DNA of 64,000 nucleotides. It comes from Nocardia lijiangensis NBRC 108240. Lineage in GTDB: Bacteria > Actinomycetota > Actinomycetes > Mycobacteriales > Mycobacteriaceae. Position 1 is the first letter of the stretch. The number at the start of each line of letters is the position of its first letter. Made by a program: the position numbers and the translations under genes. The stretch lies in contig NZ_BDBP01000031.1 in the NCBI RefSeq assembly GCF_001613045.1, positions 34,102-98,101 of the forward strand, in the 5' to 3' direction. A model generated the notes under the pieces. It did not search any database, had not been told where the DNA came from, and was given only the letters and a program-made list of their open reading frames with translations. Below, one piece after another: positions 30,004-39,494 of the stretch.

Positions 30004-30672
30004 TCACTGGTCGACGATGCCGCTGGCCAGCCAGCGACCGTCCACCTTCTGCATGCGCAACACCACCGGCCCGGCGACGCTCTGCTGGGCGACGCCGTCC
30101 TTGGTGGCGCTCACCACGAGATTCACCAGCAACTCCGCGCGATCCTCGGTGAGCATCGTCACGCCGATCGGGTCGGCCTTGGCATCGGCGCTGGTCTGCG
30201 CCTGCCGGATGGCGTCGACGGTGGTGGCGGCGAACTTGTCGAGATCGGTCAGCATGGCGCCGGTGACCACTTGGCGTACCGCGGCCTCGTAGCCGTCGAT
30301 GGTCGCGATGTCGTACCCGTAGATGGTCCGCAGGGCGTGGTCGGCGGCGGCGCGCACCTCTTCGGTCGCGCTGGTGTCGACGAACGCCCGGTTCTCGTCG
30401 GGCACACCGGGCCGCAACGCGGCGACGACGGCGAATCCGGCGAGCAACACGGCTGCGACGATCGCAGCGGCGACCGGCGCCCAAGAACCGGCGGACGGTA
30501 CGCGGCGAGCGGTCTTGCGGCGCGGGCGGCTCGCGCGTTCGTCGCCGGTCGGGATATCGCGCGGCGCGGTCGGACGCGCCGAGGTGACCTTGGGCCTGCG
30601 GGTGGGGCGCGCGGCGGGCTGTGCGGTGCGCCGTTTCGGGGTGACGCGGTTGACGGGGCGGCGGTTGTTCAT
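30004..30672 (-). CDS. Mce-associated membrane protein (second)
   Basis: The 222-residue product has a long Arg/Pro-rich cytoplasmic N-terminus (residues 1-60), one transmembrane helix (WAPVAAAIVAAVLLAGFAVVA), and an extracytoplasmic SnoaL/NTF2-like domain (DTSATEEVRAAADHALRTIYGYD to VDGRWLASGIVDQ). Such Mam proteins sit downstream of mce genes and stabilise or assist the Mce complex, probably at its base. The start overlaps the upstream stop (ATGA) and follows GGAGGGA. Confidence 0.84.
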   Translation of the reverse strand: MNNRRPVNRVTPKRRTAQPAARPTRRPKVTSARPTAPRDIPTGDERASRPRRKTARRVPSAGSWAPVAAAIVAAVLLAGFAVVAALRPGVPDENRAFVDTSATEEVRAAADHALRTIYGYDIATIDGYEAAVRQVVTGAMLTDLDKFAATTVDAIRQAQTSADAKADPIGVTMLTEDRAELLVNLVVSATKDGVAQQSVAGPVVLRMQKVDGRWLASGIVDQ

Positions 30673-31391
30673 CGCGGTCCCTCCTGCGCCGGGGCACCCT
30701 CGGTCGGCGCGGGAGCGGCGGGCGGCTGCGCGCCCGGCTGTCCGAGCCCGCCAGGACCGGGCCCCTCCAGCAGCACCGGCTGGGTCAGCGAGGCCACCTG
30801 CTCGGCCTTCCAGACGTCGCCGTCCTTGGTCATGTCCAGGCTCCACGTGTAGCGGTAATCGGAGACCGACTTGTCCGGCTTCGACTCCGTCACCTGCAGT
30901 ACCACCAGTGCCGTCGCCTTGTCCCGCTCGCTGTTCAGCGAGGTCAGCGCGGCGCCGAGCACTTTGGACTTCATGCCGACGGCCGCCTGCGCGGCCATCT
31001 GCTCGGACTGCTGCTGGTTCTTCGTCGCCGACTCCAGGATCGGTCCGGTCATCGACGACCTGGCCAGCGCGAGCGAACCAGGCACGTCGTCGAGGTTCAT
31101 CGAGGTCATATTGAGCGCGGCCTGGCGCGCGGCGTCCAGCGCGGAATCGCGGGCATCGGCGCGCGGGCCATCGGTGAAGAACGCCGCGCGGACCCAGCCC
31201 CCGCCGAACCACAGCGCGACGACCAGGGCGACGGCGAGCGCACCGAACGCCACCGCGCTGACCACGAACGGCAGACGGCCCGAACCGGCCCCTGTCGAGG
31301 ACTCGGCGGCAGCCGGGCTCTCCGACTCGGGCTCGGCGGCCGCCGATTCCTTGGACAGGTCAAAGCTCACGACTGCACACCATAACGTCAT
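30669..31391 (-). CDS. Mce-associated membrane protein (first)
   Basis: The 240-residue product has an acidic Glu/Ser/Ala-rich N-terminus, one transmembrane helix (LPFVVSAVAFGALAVALVVALWF), and an extracytoplasmic domain of the same fold as the next gene (DSALDAARQAALNMTSMN, then TWSLDMTKDGDVWKAEQVASL), ending in a Pro/Gly-rich tail. It lies nine bases after mceF. The exact start is uncertain; a GTG seven codons in is possible. Confidence 0.78.
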   Translation of the reverse strand: MTLWCAVVSFDLSKESAAAEPESESPAAAESSTGAGSGRLPFVVSAVAFGALAVALVVALWFGGGWVRAAFFTDGPRADARDSALDAARQAALNMTSMNLDDVPGSLALARSSMTGPILESATKNQQQSEQMAAQAAVGMKSKVLGAALTSLNSERDKATALVVLQVTESKPDKSVSDYRYTWSLDMTKDGDVWKAEQVASLTQPVLLEGPGPGGLGQPGAQPPAAPAPTEGAPAQEGPR

Positions 31392-31400
31392 CCTTCCTGG

Positions 31401-32642
31401 TCACCGCTTCGGCGTGACCCCCATCAGGGTGGCAAGCTGCACGGCGATCGGGTTCAGGTTCAGCTTCTCCGGGTCGACCTTCGGGTTCTCGTCCCAGGGC
31501 TGCACGATGCTCGGATCGGCCAACTCGGCCCGCTCGCCGCCCCGGACCGCGGTCGGGTTGCCGAACGGCACAAGGCATTTCGCGTCCTTGTTGAACGGGA
31601 ACTCGTCACGAGTGTCGTCGAAGTCCGGGTCCTGCGCCTTCATCTGCTCGAGAATGCGCTGGGTGCCCTCGTAGCCGACGGTGCAGGCGGGCGGGTTGTT
31701 GGTCTCGAGCACCAGGCCGAAGTGGCTGGTGCCGTCGCCGGGCGCGGTCGCCGACGCGCCGAGCGACAGCTGCGGCAGCATCTGCAGCAGCGGCCGCAGC
31801 GCGTAGAACTTGGGCGAGATGCCCTGCAACAGCACGCGCAGGTTGGCCAGATCCTCGGTGAGCGCGCCGCCGCTCTCGTCGAGCAGGGCGCCGAGCTGCT
31901 CGCCCGCGTCGGTGCCGGTGCCGATCAGCCTGCGCACCGCGGGGTCGCTGGAGCGCAGCTGCGCGGTGAGCTTGTCCAGGCCGTCGCTGAACCTCCGGAT
32001 CGCAGCCCCCTGCTCGGCCTGCGTCGTGAACACCACCCTGCCGTCGCGGATCAGCTGGATGGTCTGCGGCAGCGTCTCGTGGAACGTGATGGTGAACTCG
32101 TTGAGCGACTGCAGGAAGACCCGCAGGTCGTCACCCTTGCCGTCGAAGGCCTTGCCCAGCTCGGTGACGGTGGTGTTCAACGCCTCCAGGTCCACCGTCC
32201 TGGTGAAGTGGTCGACGCTGGAGATCAATTGCTCCACCGAGATCGGAAGCTGCGCGCCCTCGATCACCGAGCCGTCCTTCAGGTACGGGCCGAGGTCGCT
32301 GTCCGGCTGCAAGTCGACGTACTGCTCGCCGATGGCCGACCGATTCGCCACCACGGCCTTCGCCGAGGCCGGGATCCGCGGCGAGTCGGAGTCGATGACC
32401 AGCGTCATGCTGACGCCTTCGTCGGTCAGCGCCACGTCGCCGACCCGGCCGACCGGGACGCCCCGATAGGTCACCTCGGCTCCCGGGTAGATGCCGCCGG
32501 TCTGCTCCGCGTCGACGCGCACGTCGTACTGGCCGAACCCGAGCATGTGGTCGAGCCGGATGTACTTGGCGCCGACGAAGGCCACGCCGACCACAGCGAT
32601 CACCACGAAGACGATCAGCTGGTTGCGAACGAGACGGGTCAT
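31401..32642 (-). CDS. mceF: Mce family protein MceF
   Basis: The 413-residue protein has one N-terminal transmembrane helix (NQLIVFVVIAVVGVAFVGAKYI), a single MCE/MlaD domain (DVRVDAEQTGGIYPGAEVTYRGVPVGRVGDV, residues about 39-120), a helical extension, and a C-terminal region with two cysteines. Six MceA-F subunits form a heterohexameric tunnel that carries lipid or sterol through the periplasm to the YrbE permease. It overlaps mceE by four bases. Confidence 0.95.
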   Translation of the reverse strand: MTRLVRNQLIVFVVIAVVGVAFVGAKYIRLDHMLGFGQYDVRVDAEQTGGIYPGAEVTYRGVPVGRVGDVALTDEGVSMTLVIDSDSPRIPASAKAVVANRSAIGEQYVDLQPDSDLGPYLKDGSVIEGAQLPISVEQLISSVDHFTRTVDLEALNTTVTELGKAFDGKGDDLRVFLQSLNEFTITFHETLPQTIQLIRDGRVVFTTQAEQGAAIRRFSDGLDKLTAQLRSSDPAVRRLIGTGTDAGEQLGALLDESGGALTEDLANLRVLLQGISPKFYALRPLLQMLPQLSLGASATAPGDGTSHFGLVLETNNPPACTVGYEGTQRILEQMKAQDPDFDDTRDEFPFNKDAKCLVPFGNPTAVRGGERAELADPSIVQPWDENPKVDPEKLNLNPIAVQLATLMGVTPKR

Positions 32643-33904
32643 CGCGGCTCACCCCCTCCTTCGGCGCCGCCGGGAGGCGTCACACCGAACTGGTCGAGCA
32701 GCGGCCCGAGCGGGTTCGGCACGGGCACGCCGGGTGCGGGCAGCACCGCCATGGTCGGCGGCAGCGGGAACAGCGACACCGTGGGCCAGCCGGGGCGCGG
32801 ACCGTTGCCGTTGTAGTACGGGTTGGACGGGTCCACGTTCACCGGCGGACCGTACGGCGGCGGGATGTACACCGGATCCGGTTTGCCGACACCGAGATTG
32901 CTCAGCGTGACGCCGATCTGCTGGTCCACCGAGAGCCAGGTGTTGACCTGGCCGCCGAAGGTGCCCTCCAGCGAGGAGTCGGGGAACGGATAGGTCGGAA
33001 TCAGCGGGAACGCGGTCACCAGGTCCGGCGCGGCGCGGCCGAGTTCCTGCAGCGTGGGCCGCAGCGAGTTGAGGTCGCGGATCAGGTCGTCCTTGGCGGT
33101 GTTCAGCACGTCGAAGCCGGCCTGACCCACCCGGTCCAGCTGGGTGAGCAGCGAAATCAGTTCGGGCCGTTGCTCTTCCAGGATCCTGATGCCCTCGGGC
33201 AATTCGTCGAGGATCTTGGCGATCTGCTCGGTCTGGCCGCTCACCCGGCTGCTGAGCGTGGCGAGCCCGTCGATGGCGCGCGTGATGTCGTCGACCTGCT
33301 CGTTCAGCCCGCCGATCAAGGTATTGGTCTGCTCCAGCAACGAGCGCACCCGGTCCTCGCGACCGCCCAGCGTCTTGTTCAGCTCCGTGACGATGGGCTT
33401 CAGTTGCGCGACACCGCCGCCTTGGAGCAGCAGCGATATGGCGCCGAGCACCTGTTCGATCTCGGTGGCGTGGCGGGTGTTCTCGATCGGGATCACCGCG
33501 CCGTCGGCCAGCTTCGCCGGATCCGGGTCCGCGGCGGGCCGGGAGAGCTCGATGAACTTCTCGCCGAGCAGATTCGACTGCCGTACCTCCGCCCTGGCGT
33601 TGGCGGGCAGGTCGACCGAGCCGTTGATCAGGGTGCGCACGCTGGCGGTCCAGCCGTCCTGCGCGAGCACGATGTCCTCGACCCGCCCCACCGGCACACC
33701 CTCGACCTTCACCGCGGACTGCGGCACCAGGTCGAGCACGTCGTCGAAGTGGATGTCGACGTGGATGGGATGCGGGCCGACATCGGCGCCGCCCGGCAGC
33801 GGCACGCTGTAGATGCCGTCGGCGGAGCACGAACTGATCAGCGCGACCGAGACGGCGAGCGCCGCCGCGGTCAGCCCGCGGACGATCGGCTTGGTCGTCG
33901 TCAT
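32639..33904 (-). CDS. mceE: Mce family lipoprotein MceE
   Basis: The 421-residue protein has a lipoprotein signal peptide ending ALISSC, as MceE paralogues usually do (the LprK/LprL class), an MCE domain (VDIHFDDVLDLVPQSAVKVEGVPVGRVEDI), long helices that line the tunnel, and a Pro/Gly-rich C-terminus. Lipid anchoring of MceE is a family hallmark. It is coupled to mceD and mceF by ATGA overlaps. Confidence 0.95.
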   Translation of the reverse strand: MTTTKPIVRGLTAAALAVSVALISSCSADGIYSVPLPGGADVGPHPIHVDIHFDDVLDLVPQSAVKVEGVPVGRVEDIVLAQDGWTASVRTLINGSVDLPANARAEVRQSNLLGEKFIELSRPAADPDPAKLADGAVIPIENTRHATEIEQVLGAISLLLQGGGVAQLKPIVTELNKTLGGREDRVRSLLEQTNTLIGGLNEQVDDITRAIDGLATLSSRVSGQTEQIAKILDELPEGIRILEEQRPELISLLTQLDRVGQAGFDVLNTAKDDLIRDLNSLRPTLQELGRAAPDLVTAFPLIPTYPFPDSSLEGTFGGQVNTWLSVDQQIGVTLSNLGVGKPDPVYIPPPYGPPVNVDPSNPYYNGNGPRPGWPTVSLFPLPPTMAVLPAPGVPVPNPLGPLLDQFGVTPPGGAEGGGEPR

Positions 33905-35172
33905 CGCTCACCTCCCTGCTCCGACGGCGGCAACTGGTTCGACGGCGTGCCGGGCACGGTGCCAGGCACGGGGTCGCGCTGCAGGTTCTCACCGGAGAGG
34001 ATGCCGAACGGCAGGATCAGCGTCGGGGTCTTCACCCCCGCGGTGATCTGGTCGGTGATCTCCTTGCAGTGGTCCAGCAGCGGGCGCATCTGACGGCCGA
34101 GCGCCTCGAAACGCGGGTCGCCCGGCATCAGCTTCGACAGGTCGAGCATCCTGCAGACCGTGCCGAACGGGTCCTGCAGATCGGTGAAGTTGGCCCGCAT
34201 GTCGAGGGTTCCGGACTCGGCGTTGTGGATGTTGACCAGGTTGCTCAGCGCGAGGGGAATCACCGGAAGCGCGGCGGCGAGGTCGTCGCGCTGATCGGCC
34301 AGTGTCTTGGTCAGGGTGGTCAGCGCCTCGGCGTTCTCCGCGACCAGCGCGCGGTTGTCGTCGATGAACCGCGCGATGTCGCCGAGCGCGACCGAGAGCA
34401 GCTGCAGCGCCTCACCGAGGTTCTGCCGCTCACCGGCCAGAAATCCGGCGAGATCGGCCAGCTGCGTGTTGAATTCGCGCACCTGCTGATCGTTCTTCGC
34501 CAGCATGCTCACGAAGCTCTGCAGATGCTTGACGGTCTCGAAGATGTCGCCGCGCGCCTCGGACAGGTACCTGGCCGCGGCGGAGAGCTGGGTGATGCTG
34601 TTGGCCAGCGCCTCGCCGTTGCCCGCCAGATTGGCCGCCGAGGTGCGCACGAGCTCGTTCACCGCACCCTCTTTGTTGGCGCCGTCCGGGCCGAGGGCGT
34701 CACTGAGTTCGGCGATGCTCTTGTAGAGCTGATCGACCTCGACGGGGGTGACGGTGCGTTCCCGCGGAATCGTCGCGGTGCGACCCATCTTCGGGCCGCC
34801 GCGATAGACCGGGGTCAGCTGGATGTAGCGGTCCGAGACGACCGACGGGGTGATCTGCGCGGCCTGCGCGTCGACGGGCACGTCGTAGCCGCGGTCGACG
34901 GTCATCACGATCTTCACCTGGTCGCCCATCGGCTCCACCGATGCCACCCGGCCCACCGGCACGCCGAGGATGCGCACGTCGGAGCCCTCGTAGATGCCCA
35001 CCGAGCGGTCGAAATAGGCGGTGATCCTGGTGGTGGTCAACCGGTCGAAGCCCCACCACAGCACCCACCCGGCGACCAGCGCGAGGACGACGCCGAGCGC
35101 GATGCCGATCTTGGTGCCCCGGCCCGATTCCCGGAACGCGGTGAGCGGATCGCTGCGCCAGCTCGCGGCCAC
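33901..35172 (-). CDS. mceD: Mce family protein MceD
   Basis: The 423-residue product has a basic cytoplasmic start, a transmembrane helix (KIGIALGVVLALVAGWVLWWGF), an MCE domain (RITAYFDRSVGIYEGSDVRILGVPVGRVASVEPMG), long helical repeats, and a Pro-rich C-terminal tail (PVPGTVPGTPSNQLPPSEQ) that is typical of MceD. GTG start; it follows mceC by one base and overlaps mceE. Confidence 0.95.
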   Translation of the reverse strand: MAASWRSDPLTAFRESGRGTKIGIALGVVLALVAGWVLWWGFDRLTTTRITAYFDRSVGIYEGSDVRILGVPVGRVASVEPMGDQVKIVMTVDRGYDVPVDAQAAQITPSVVSDRYIQLTPVYRGGPKMGRTATIPRERTVTPVEVDQLYKSIAELSDALGPDGANKEGAVNELVRTSAANLAGNGEALANSITQLSAAARYLSEARGDIFETVKHLQSFVSMLAKNDQQVREFNTQLADLAGFLAGERQNLGEALQLLSVALGDIARFIDDNRALVAENAEALTTLTKTLADQRDDLAAALPVIPLALSNLVNIHNAESGTLDMRANFTDLQDPFGTVCRMLDLSKLMPGDPRFEALGRQMRPLLDHCKEITDQITAGVKTPTLILPFGILSGENLQRDPVPGTVPGTPSNQLPPSEQGGER

Positions 35173-35173
35173 G

Positions 35174-36184
35174 TCAGTTACCTCCCATGTTCCGTACCGG
35201 GTCCCGGTAGCCGGGGATCTCCGGCAGCGCAGGCGGCAGCAGGTTGACGATCACCGCGTCGAACCACCGGCCGGTGCCGAGCACGTTCGCGTACAGGCCG
35301 TAGAAGGGGGCCGCCAGCTCCAGCGTCTTGGAGATGTTCTGCTGGTTGGCGTTCAGCAGGTCGATCGCGGCGGCGAGGTTGGTCAGCGCCGGACCGATCT
35401 GCTCGGAGTTGTCGGCGACCAGCGCGCTCAGCTCGACCGACACCGACTTGGCGCCGACGAGCAGCTGGTGGATGGCCTGCTGACGGATGTTCAGCTCGGC
35501 GAGCAGCTGTCCGCCGGAGGCGAGCAGCCGTTCGAACTCGGCGTTGCGGTCGGCGAGCACCTCGGTGGTCTGCCGCGTCGCCTTGAACAGCCGCTTGAGT
35601 TCCTCGTCGCGCTTGGCCAGGGTCTCCGAGAGCCGCGCGACGCCGTCGATGGAGCCGCGGATCTCCGGCGGCGTTGTCTCGAACGCCTCGGCGAGCACCC
35701 GCATGCTGGTGGCCAGCTGGGCGGTGTCGATCTCCTCGATGTTCGCTGCCGCGTCCGAGAAGGCGTCCACCACGTCGTAGGGAGACACGGTGCGCGACAA
35801 CGGAATCGGCTTGCTCGGATCGGCCGGGCGCGAACCTCGCGGATCCAGTGCCAGGTACTTCTGGCCGAGCAGCGTCTTGATCTGGATGGAGGCGGTGGTC
35901 TCGTTGCCGATCCAGGCGTCCTTGGTGCGGAATTCGACGAGCACCCGGTCGCCTTCCAGGCGGACGCCGGAGACCGAGCCCACCTTCACGCCCGCGATGC
36001 GAACCTCGTTGCCCTTCTTCAGGCCCGCGGCCTCGGAGAACTCGGCGCTGTACTTGGTGCCCGCGCCGATGATCGGCAGCCGGTCCAGGGAGAACGCCGA
36101 CATCGTCACCAGCACCACCATGGCGAGGCCGAGCACGCCGAGGAAGACCGGGCTGCGCTTGCCGAGGAGGGTCCGATCGTCCAT
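35174..36184 (-). CDS. mceC: Mce family protein MceC
   Basis: The 336-residue product has an N-terminal transmembrane helix (SPVFLGVLGLAMVVLVTMSAF), an MCE domain (YSAEFSEAAGLKKGNEVRIAGVKVGSVSGV) and a helical region. It ends earlier than MceA, B, D or F, without a long Pro-rich tail, so it is the short member here. A TGATG junction couples it to mceB. The start is at MDDRTLLGK; longer upstream starts lie inside mceB. Confidence 0.95.
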   Translation of the reverse strand: MDDRTLLGKRSPVFLGVLGLAMVVLVTMSAFSLDRLPIIGAGTKYSAEFSEAAGLKKGNEVRIAGVKVGSVSGVRLEGDRVLVEFRTKDAWIGNETTASIQIKTLLGQKYLALDPRGSRPADPSKPIPLSRTVSPYDVVDAFSDAAANIEEIDTAQLATSMRVLAEAFETTPPEIRGSIDGVARLSETLAKRDEELKRLFKATRQTTEVLADRNAEFERLLASGGQLLAELNIRQQAIHQLLVGAKSVSVELSALVADNSEQIGPALTNLAAAIDLLNANQQNISKTLELAAPFYGLYANVLGTGRWFDAVIVNLLPPALPEIPGYRDPVRNMGGN

Positions 36185-37260
36185 CAGCGGGCCTTCCCGT
36201 GGCAGCGCGGCGCGGCGTTGGTGTACAGCGGCTGGTTGATGGTCGGCAGGCTCGCGGGCAGGTTGAGCTGCGGCGCGTCCACCGCGCCAGGGCCGACCAC
36301 GATGTCGATGCCGCACAGGTAGAACTGGAACCAGGAGCCGTAACTGCCCACCCGCCCGAGCTTTTCCATCTTCACCGGCAGCGTGGCCAGCGCCAGGTTC
36401 ACCTCGTCGGAGCGTTCGTTCAGTGTCCCGGTGAGCTGGTTCAGGCCCGCGATCGTGCCCTGCAGGGAAGGCCGGGTGGGAACCAGCAGTTCCGAGGTCG
36501 CCGTGGCCAGGTTGCCCAGCGAGCTGATCGAGCGGCCGACGGTGTCGCGTTCGGCGGCCAGGCCGGAGACCAGCGCTTCGGTGTTGACGATGAGCTCGTC
36601 GAACTGGTCGTCGCGCTCGTTGATCGTCTCCAGCACGGCGGTCAGGTTCTCCACCAGCTCGCCGATCACCGCATCCTTGTCGGCGATCTTGTTGGTCAGG
36701 CTCGCGGTGCTGGCCACCAGGTCGTGGATGGTGCCCTGCTCCCCCTGGAAGACCTGGATGATCTCGTACGAGAGCTTGTTCACGTCCTCGGCGGTCAGCG
36801 TGCGGAACAGCGGACGGAAGCCGTCGAACAGCGTGGTCAGGTTCAGCGCGGGCCTGGTCCGGTCCAGCGGGATGGTGCCGCCCTCGTTGAGCTTGCGGCC
36901 CTGCTCGCCGGTGCCCTGCTCGAGCGCGATGTAGCGCTGGCCGACCAGGTTGCGGTACCGGATGGTCGCGGTGGTGGAGGCGGGCAGCCAATCGCGGTCG
37001 GTGAGTTCGAATTTCACCTCGGCCCACCGCTTGTCGACGATCGAGACGCCGGTGACCTTGCCGACTCGCACGCCGGCGATGCGCACCTCGTCACCCGGGT
37101 TGAGCGAGGTGACGTCGGTGAACCGCGCCTTGAACAGCGTGCCGCCGCCGGTGTAGTTGGCGATCGAAAGACCGAGCATCGTGGTGACGAACAACGTCAC
37201 GATCACGAAGACGATCAGTTTGGTCAGCGGCCCGCCGAGGCCGCGCAGCTTTTCCTTCAT
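36184..37260 (-). CDS. mceB: Mce family protein MceB
   Basis: The 358-residue product has a transmembrane helix (LTKLIVFVIVTLFVTTMLGLSI), an MCE domain (FKARFTDVTSLNPGDEVRIAGVRVGKVTGV), helical repeats and a C-terminus with a Cys-containing end (LYTNAAPRCHGKAR). Coupled to mceA by an ATGA overlap and to mceC by one base. Confidence 0.95.
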   Translation of the reverse strand: MKEKLRGLGGPLTKLIVFVIVTLFVTTMLGLSIANYTGGGTLFKARFTDVTSLNPGDEVRIAGVRVGKVTGVSIVDKRWAEVKFELTDRDWLPASTTATIRYRNLVGQRYIALEQGTGEQGRKLNEGGTIPLDRTRPALNLTTLFDGFRPLFRTLTAEDVNKLSYEIIQVFQGEQGTIHDLVASTASLTNKIADKDAVIGELVENLTAVLETINERDDQFDELIVNTEALVSGLAAERDTVGRSISSLGNLATATSELLVPTRPSLQGTIAGLNQLTGTLNERSDEVNLALATLPVKMEKLGRVGSYGSWFQFYLCGIDIVVGPGAVDAPQLNLPASLPTINQPLYTNAAPRCHGKAR

Positions 37261-38609
37261 CGCACGCTCACCTCGCTGCCTCGGAAGGCGGGCGCCCCGA
37301 TCCTGGTCACCCAGCCCGGCACTTCTTCGGGTGCAACCCCCTGCGCCGCACCGTAGATCGCGCCGAGCGACTGCTGCTCGCTCGGCGAGCCCGCCAGCGT
37401 CGGCACCTGCGCCGCCGCGTACACGCCGAACTGCGGAATCGGCAGTTTGCCGCTCTCCTGGTCACCGGGGTAGCGGCTGGGCACCGCGTAGGAGCCGTCG
37501 TTGTTCGGGCCGCCGGTGTACTGGCCCGGGTCCATGTTCACCGGGTACTCGGGGAGGCACCAGGGGCCGCGGGTGTCGAGCCAGCGCGGTTCGTCCTGGT
37601 TGGGCAGGTACTTGCCGCGGGTGTTGGTCAGCTCGATCGTCACCCGGGAGCCCGGCCGGTCCGTGCCCATGCCGAAGAGCTGGTCGATGCGCGGCTTCAT
37701 CTTCGCGAAGTTGGCCAGCGCGCAGGCGTAGCTCGGCGAGTACACCGCCAGCTGCTCCAGCGCGGGTCGCGAATCGGCGGCCACGTCGATGATGTTGTCG
37801 TGGTTGGCCAGAAAGAAGTCGGCCAGGCTCGACGAGGTCGGGGTCAGCGTGGCGTAGAGGGTGTCGATGTCCGAGCGCCGCTGCACGATGGTGGCGTTGG
37901 TAGTGCGCAGGTTGTTCAGCGCGTCGACCAGCTGCGGCGCCGCGTCGGAGTACACCGCGGCTGTCTCGGCGAAGCCGCGCAGACCCTCCTGCAGTTCCGG
38001 CAGCACGCCGTTGATGTCGCGGAAGATCGTGTCCAGCTTGTCCACGCTCTCACCCAGCGCAAAACCCTGACCCGACAGCGCCTGGGCGAGCGCGCCGAGG
38101 GTGGCGGCCAGATCCTGCGGCGGGATCGCCTGCAGCAGCGGAAGCAAGTCGTCGAGCAGTTTGCTGATCTCGATGGCGTTGCCGCTGACGTCCTGATACA
38201 GGGTGACGCCGTCGGTCAGGTGCTGCGGGCTGGCATCCTCGGGGATCACCAGATCCACGTAGCGCTCGCCGAACAACGTCTTCGGCACCAGCCGCGCGGT
38301 CGCGTTCACCGGGATCTGCTGGGCCTTGCCGGGATCGATGGCCAGGTCCAATGTCACCTTGCCACCTTCGGACCGGCTCGACCGCACCTCGCCGACCATC
38401 ACCCCGCGCACCTTCACGTCCGCGTTCTTGGTCAGCGCGTTGCCCACGCTGTCGGTCACCAGGTTCACGTCGACGGTCCGGACGAACTGCTTGTTGTAGA
38501 TCGCGACGGTCGTCCACAGGAACAGCCCGACGATCACGAAGAACGCGATCCCCAGCAGCCGCACCCGAGTCTTCTCCGTGGACCGCCACGCCTGAGTGCC
38601 ACTACTCAT
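37257..38609 (-). CDS. mceA: Mce family protein MceA
   Basis: The 450-residue product has a transmembrane helix (RLLGIAFFVIVGLFLWTTVAIY), an MCE domain (VNLVTDSVGNALTKNADVKVRGVMVGEV) and long helical segments with a Cys pair in the C-terminal half (SYACALANF, GPWCLPEY). It is the first of the six Mce subunits, 15 bases after yrbEB. It is normal length for MceA. Confidence 0.95.
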   Translation of the reverse strand: MSSGTQAWRSTEKTRVRLLGIAFFVIVGLFLWTTVAIYNKQFVRTVDVNLVTDSVGNALTKNADVKVRGVMVGEVRSSRSEGGKVTLDLAIDPGKAQQIPVNATARLVPKTLFGERYVDLVIPEDASPQHLTDGVTLYQDVSGNAIEISKLLDDLLPLLQAIPPQDLAATLGALAQALSGQGFALGESVDKLDTIFRDINGVLPELQEGLRGFAETAAVYSDAAPQLVDALNNLRTTNATIVQRRSDIDTLYATLTPTSSSLADFFLANHDNIIDVAADSRPALEQLAVYSPSYACALANFAKMKPRIDQLFGMGTDRPGSRVTIELTNTRGKYLPNQDEPRWLDTRGPWCLPEYPVNMDPGQYTGGPNNDGSYAVPSRYPGDQESGKLPIPQFGVYAAAQVPTLAGSPSEQQSLGAIYGAAQGVAPEEVPGWVTRIGAPAFRGSEVSVR

Positions 38610-38624
38610 GCCTCAGCCCCCGCC

Positions 38625-39491
38625 TCATCCGGCGACCCGCACCGTCGTGGTCGTTCCCCAGATCGCGAGGCTGAGGAAGAAGTCGAGGATGTTCACCAGC
38701 ACGATGGCGGCGCGCACCGCGCGACCCACCGCGACGCCGACGCCCGCGGGTCCGCCGGTGGCGGTGAAGCCGTAGTAGCAGTGCACCAGGATGATCACGA
38801 ACGCGAATATCAGCACCTTGAGGAACGAATAGAGCACGTCCTCCGGTGGCAGGAACAGGCTGAAATAGTGGTCGTAGGAACCGCTCGATTGGCCGTTGAA
38901 CCAGATGCTGATCGAGCGCGACGCGAAGTAGGCGCCGAGCAGGCCGACGATGTAGAGCGGGATGACCGCGACGAATCCGGCGATCACCCTGGTGGTCACC
39001 AGGAACGGCACGCCGGGCACCGCCATCACCTCGAGCGCGTCGATCTCCTCGGAGATCCGCATGGCGCCCAATTGCGCGGTGAAGCCGCAGCCCACCGTCG
39101 CCGAGAGCGCCAATGCCGCCACCAGCGGGGCGATTTCGCGCGTGTTGATGTAGGCGGTGAGGAAGCCGGTGAGGACGGAGCTACCCAGCGCGTCGAGCGC
39201 CTTGAAGCCCTGCAGGCCGACGACCACGCCGACCGAGCCGGACATGAAGACGATGACGCCGATGGTCCCGCCGATCACCGCGAGCGCGCCGGAGCCGAAG
39301 GTCACCTCGGCGAGCAGCCGCATGACCTCCTTGCGGTAGTGCACCGCGGTGCGCGGAATCCACGCGATGGCCCGCGAGTAGAACGACATCTGCTCGCCGG
39401 CGCGGTCGATCACGTTCAGCGGCCCGCGCGCGATCCGACCCGCCCGGCGGGCCGACTTGGCGAGGACCGGGTTGCGGTAGGAGGTGGCCAT
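38625..39491 (-). CDS. yrbEB: YrbE/MlaE-family permease, second subunit of the mce locus
   Basis: The 288-residue integral membrane protein has five to six hydrophobic helices and the MlaE family coupling motif EEIDALEVMAVPGVPFLV, which contacts the ATPase. With its partner it forms the permease that passes lipid from the Mce tube into the inner membrane. It follows yrbEA by three bases. Confidence 0.95.
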   Translation of the reverse strand: MATSYRNPVLAKSARRAGRIARGPLNVIDRAGEQMSFYSRAIAWIPRTAVHYRKEVMRLLAEVTFGSGALAVIGGTIGVIVFMSGSVGVVVGLQGFKALDALGSSVLTGFLTAYINTREIAPLVAALALSATVGCGFTAQLGAMRISEEIDALEVMAVPGVPFLVTTRVIAGFVAVIPLYIVGLLGAYFASRSISIWFNGQSSGSYDHYFSLFLPPEDVLYSFLKVLIFAFVIILVHCYYGFTATGGPAGVGVAVGRAVRAAIVLVNILDFFLSLAIWGTTTTVRVAG

Positions 39492-39494
39492 CGG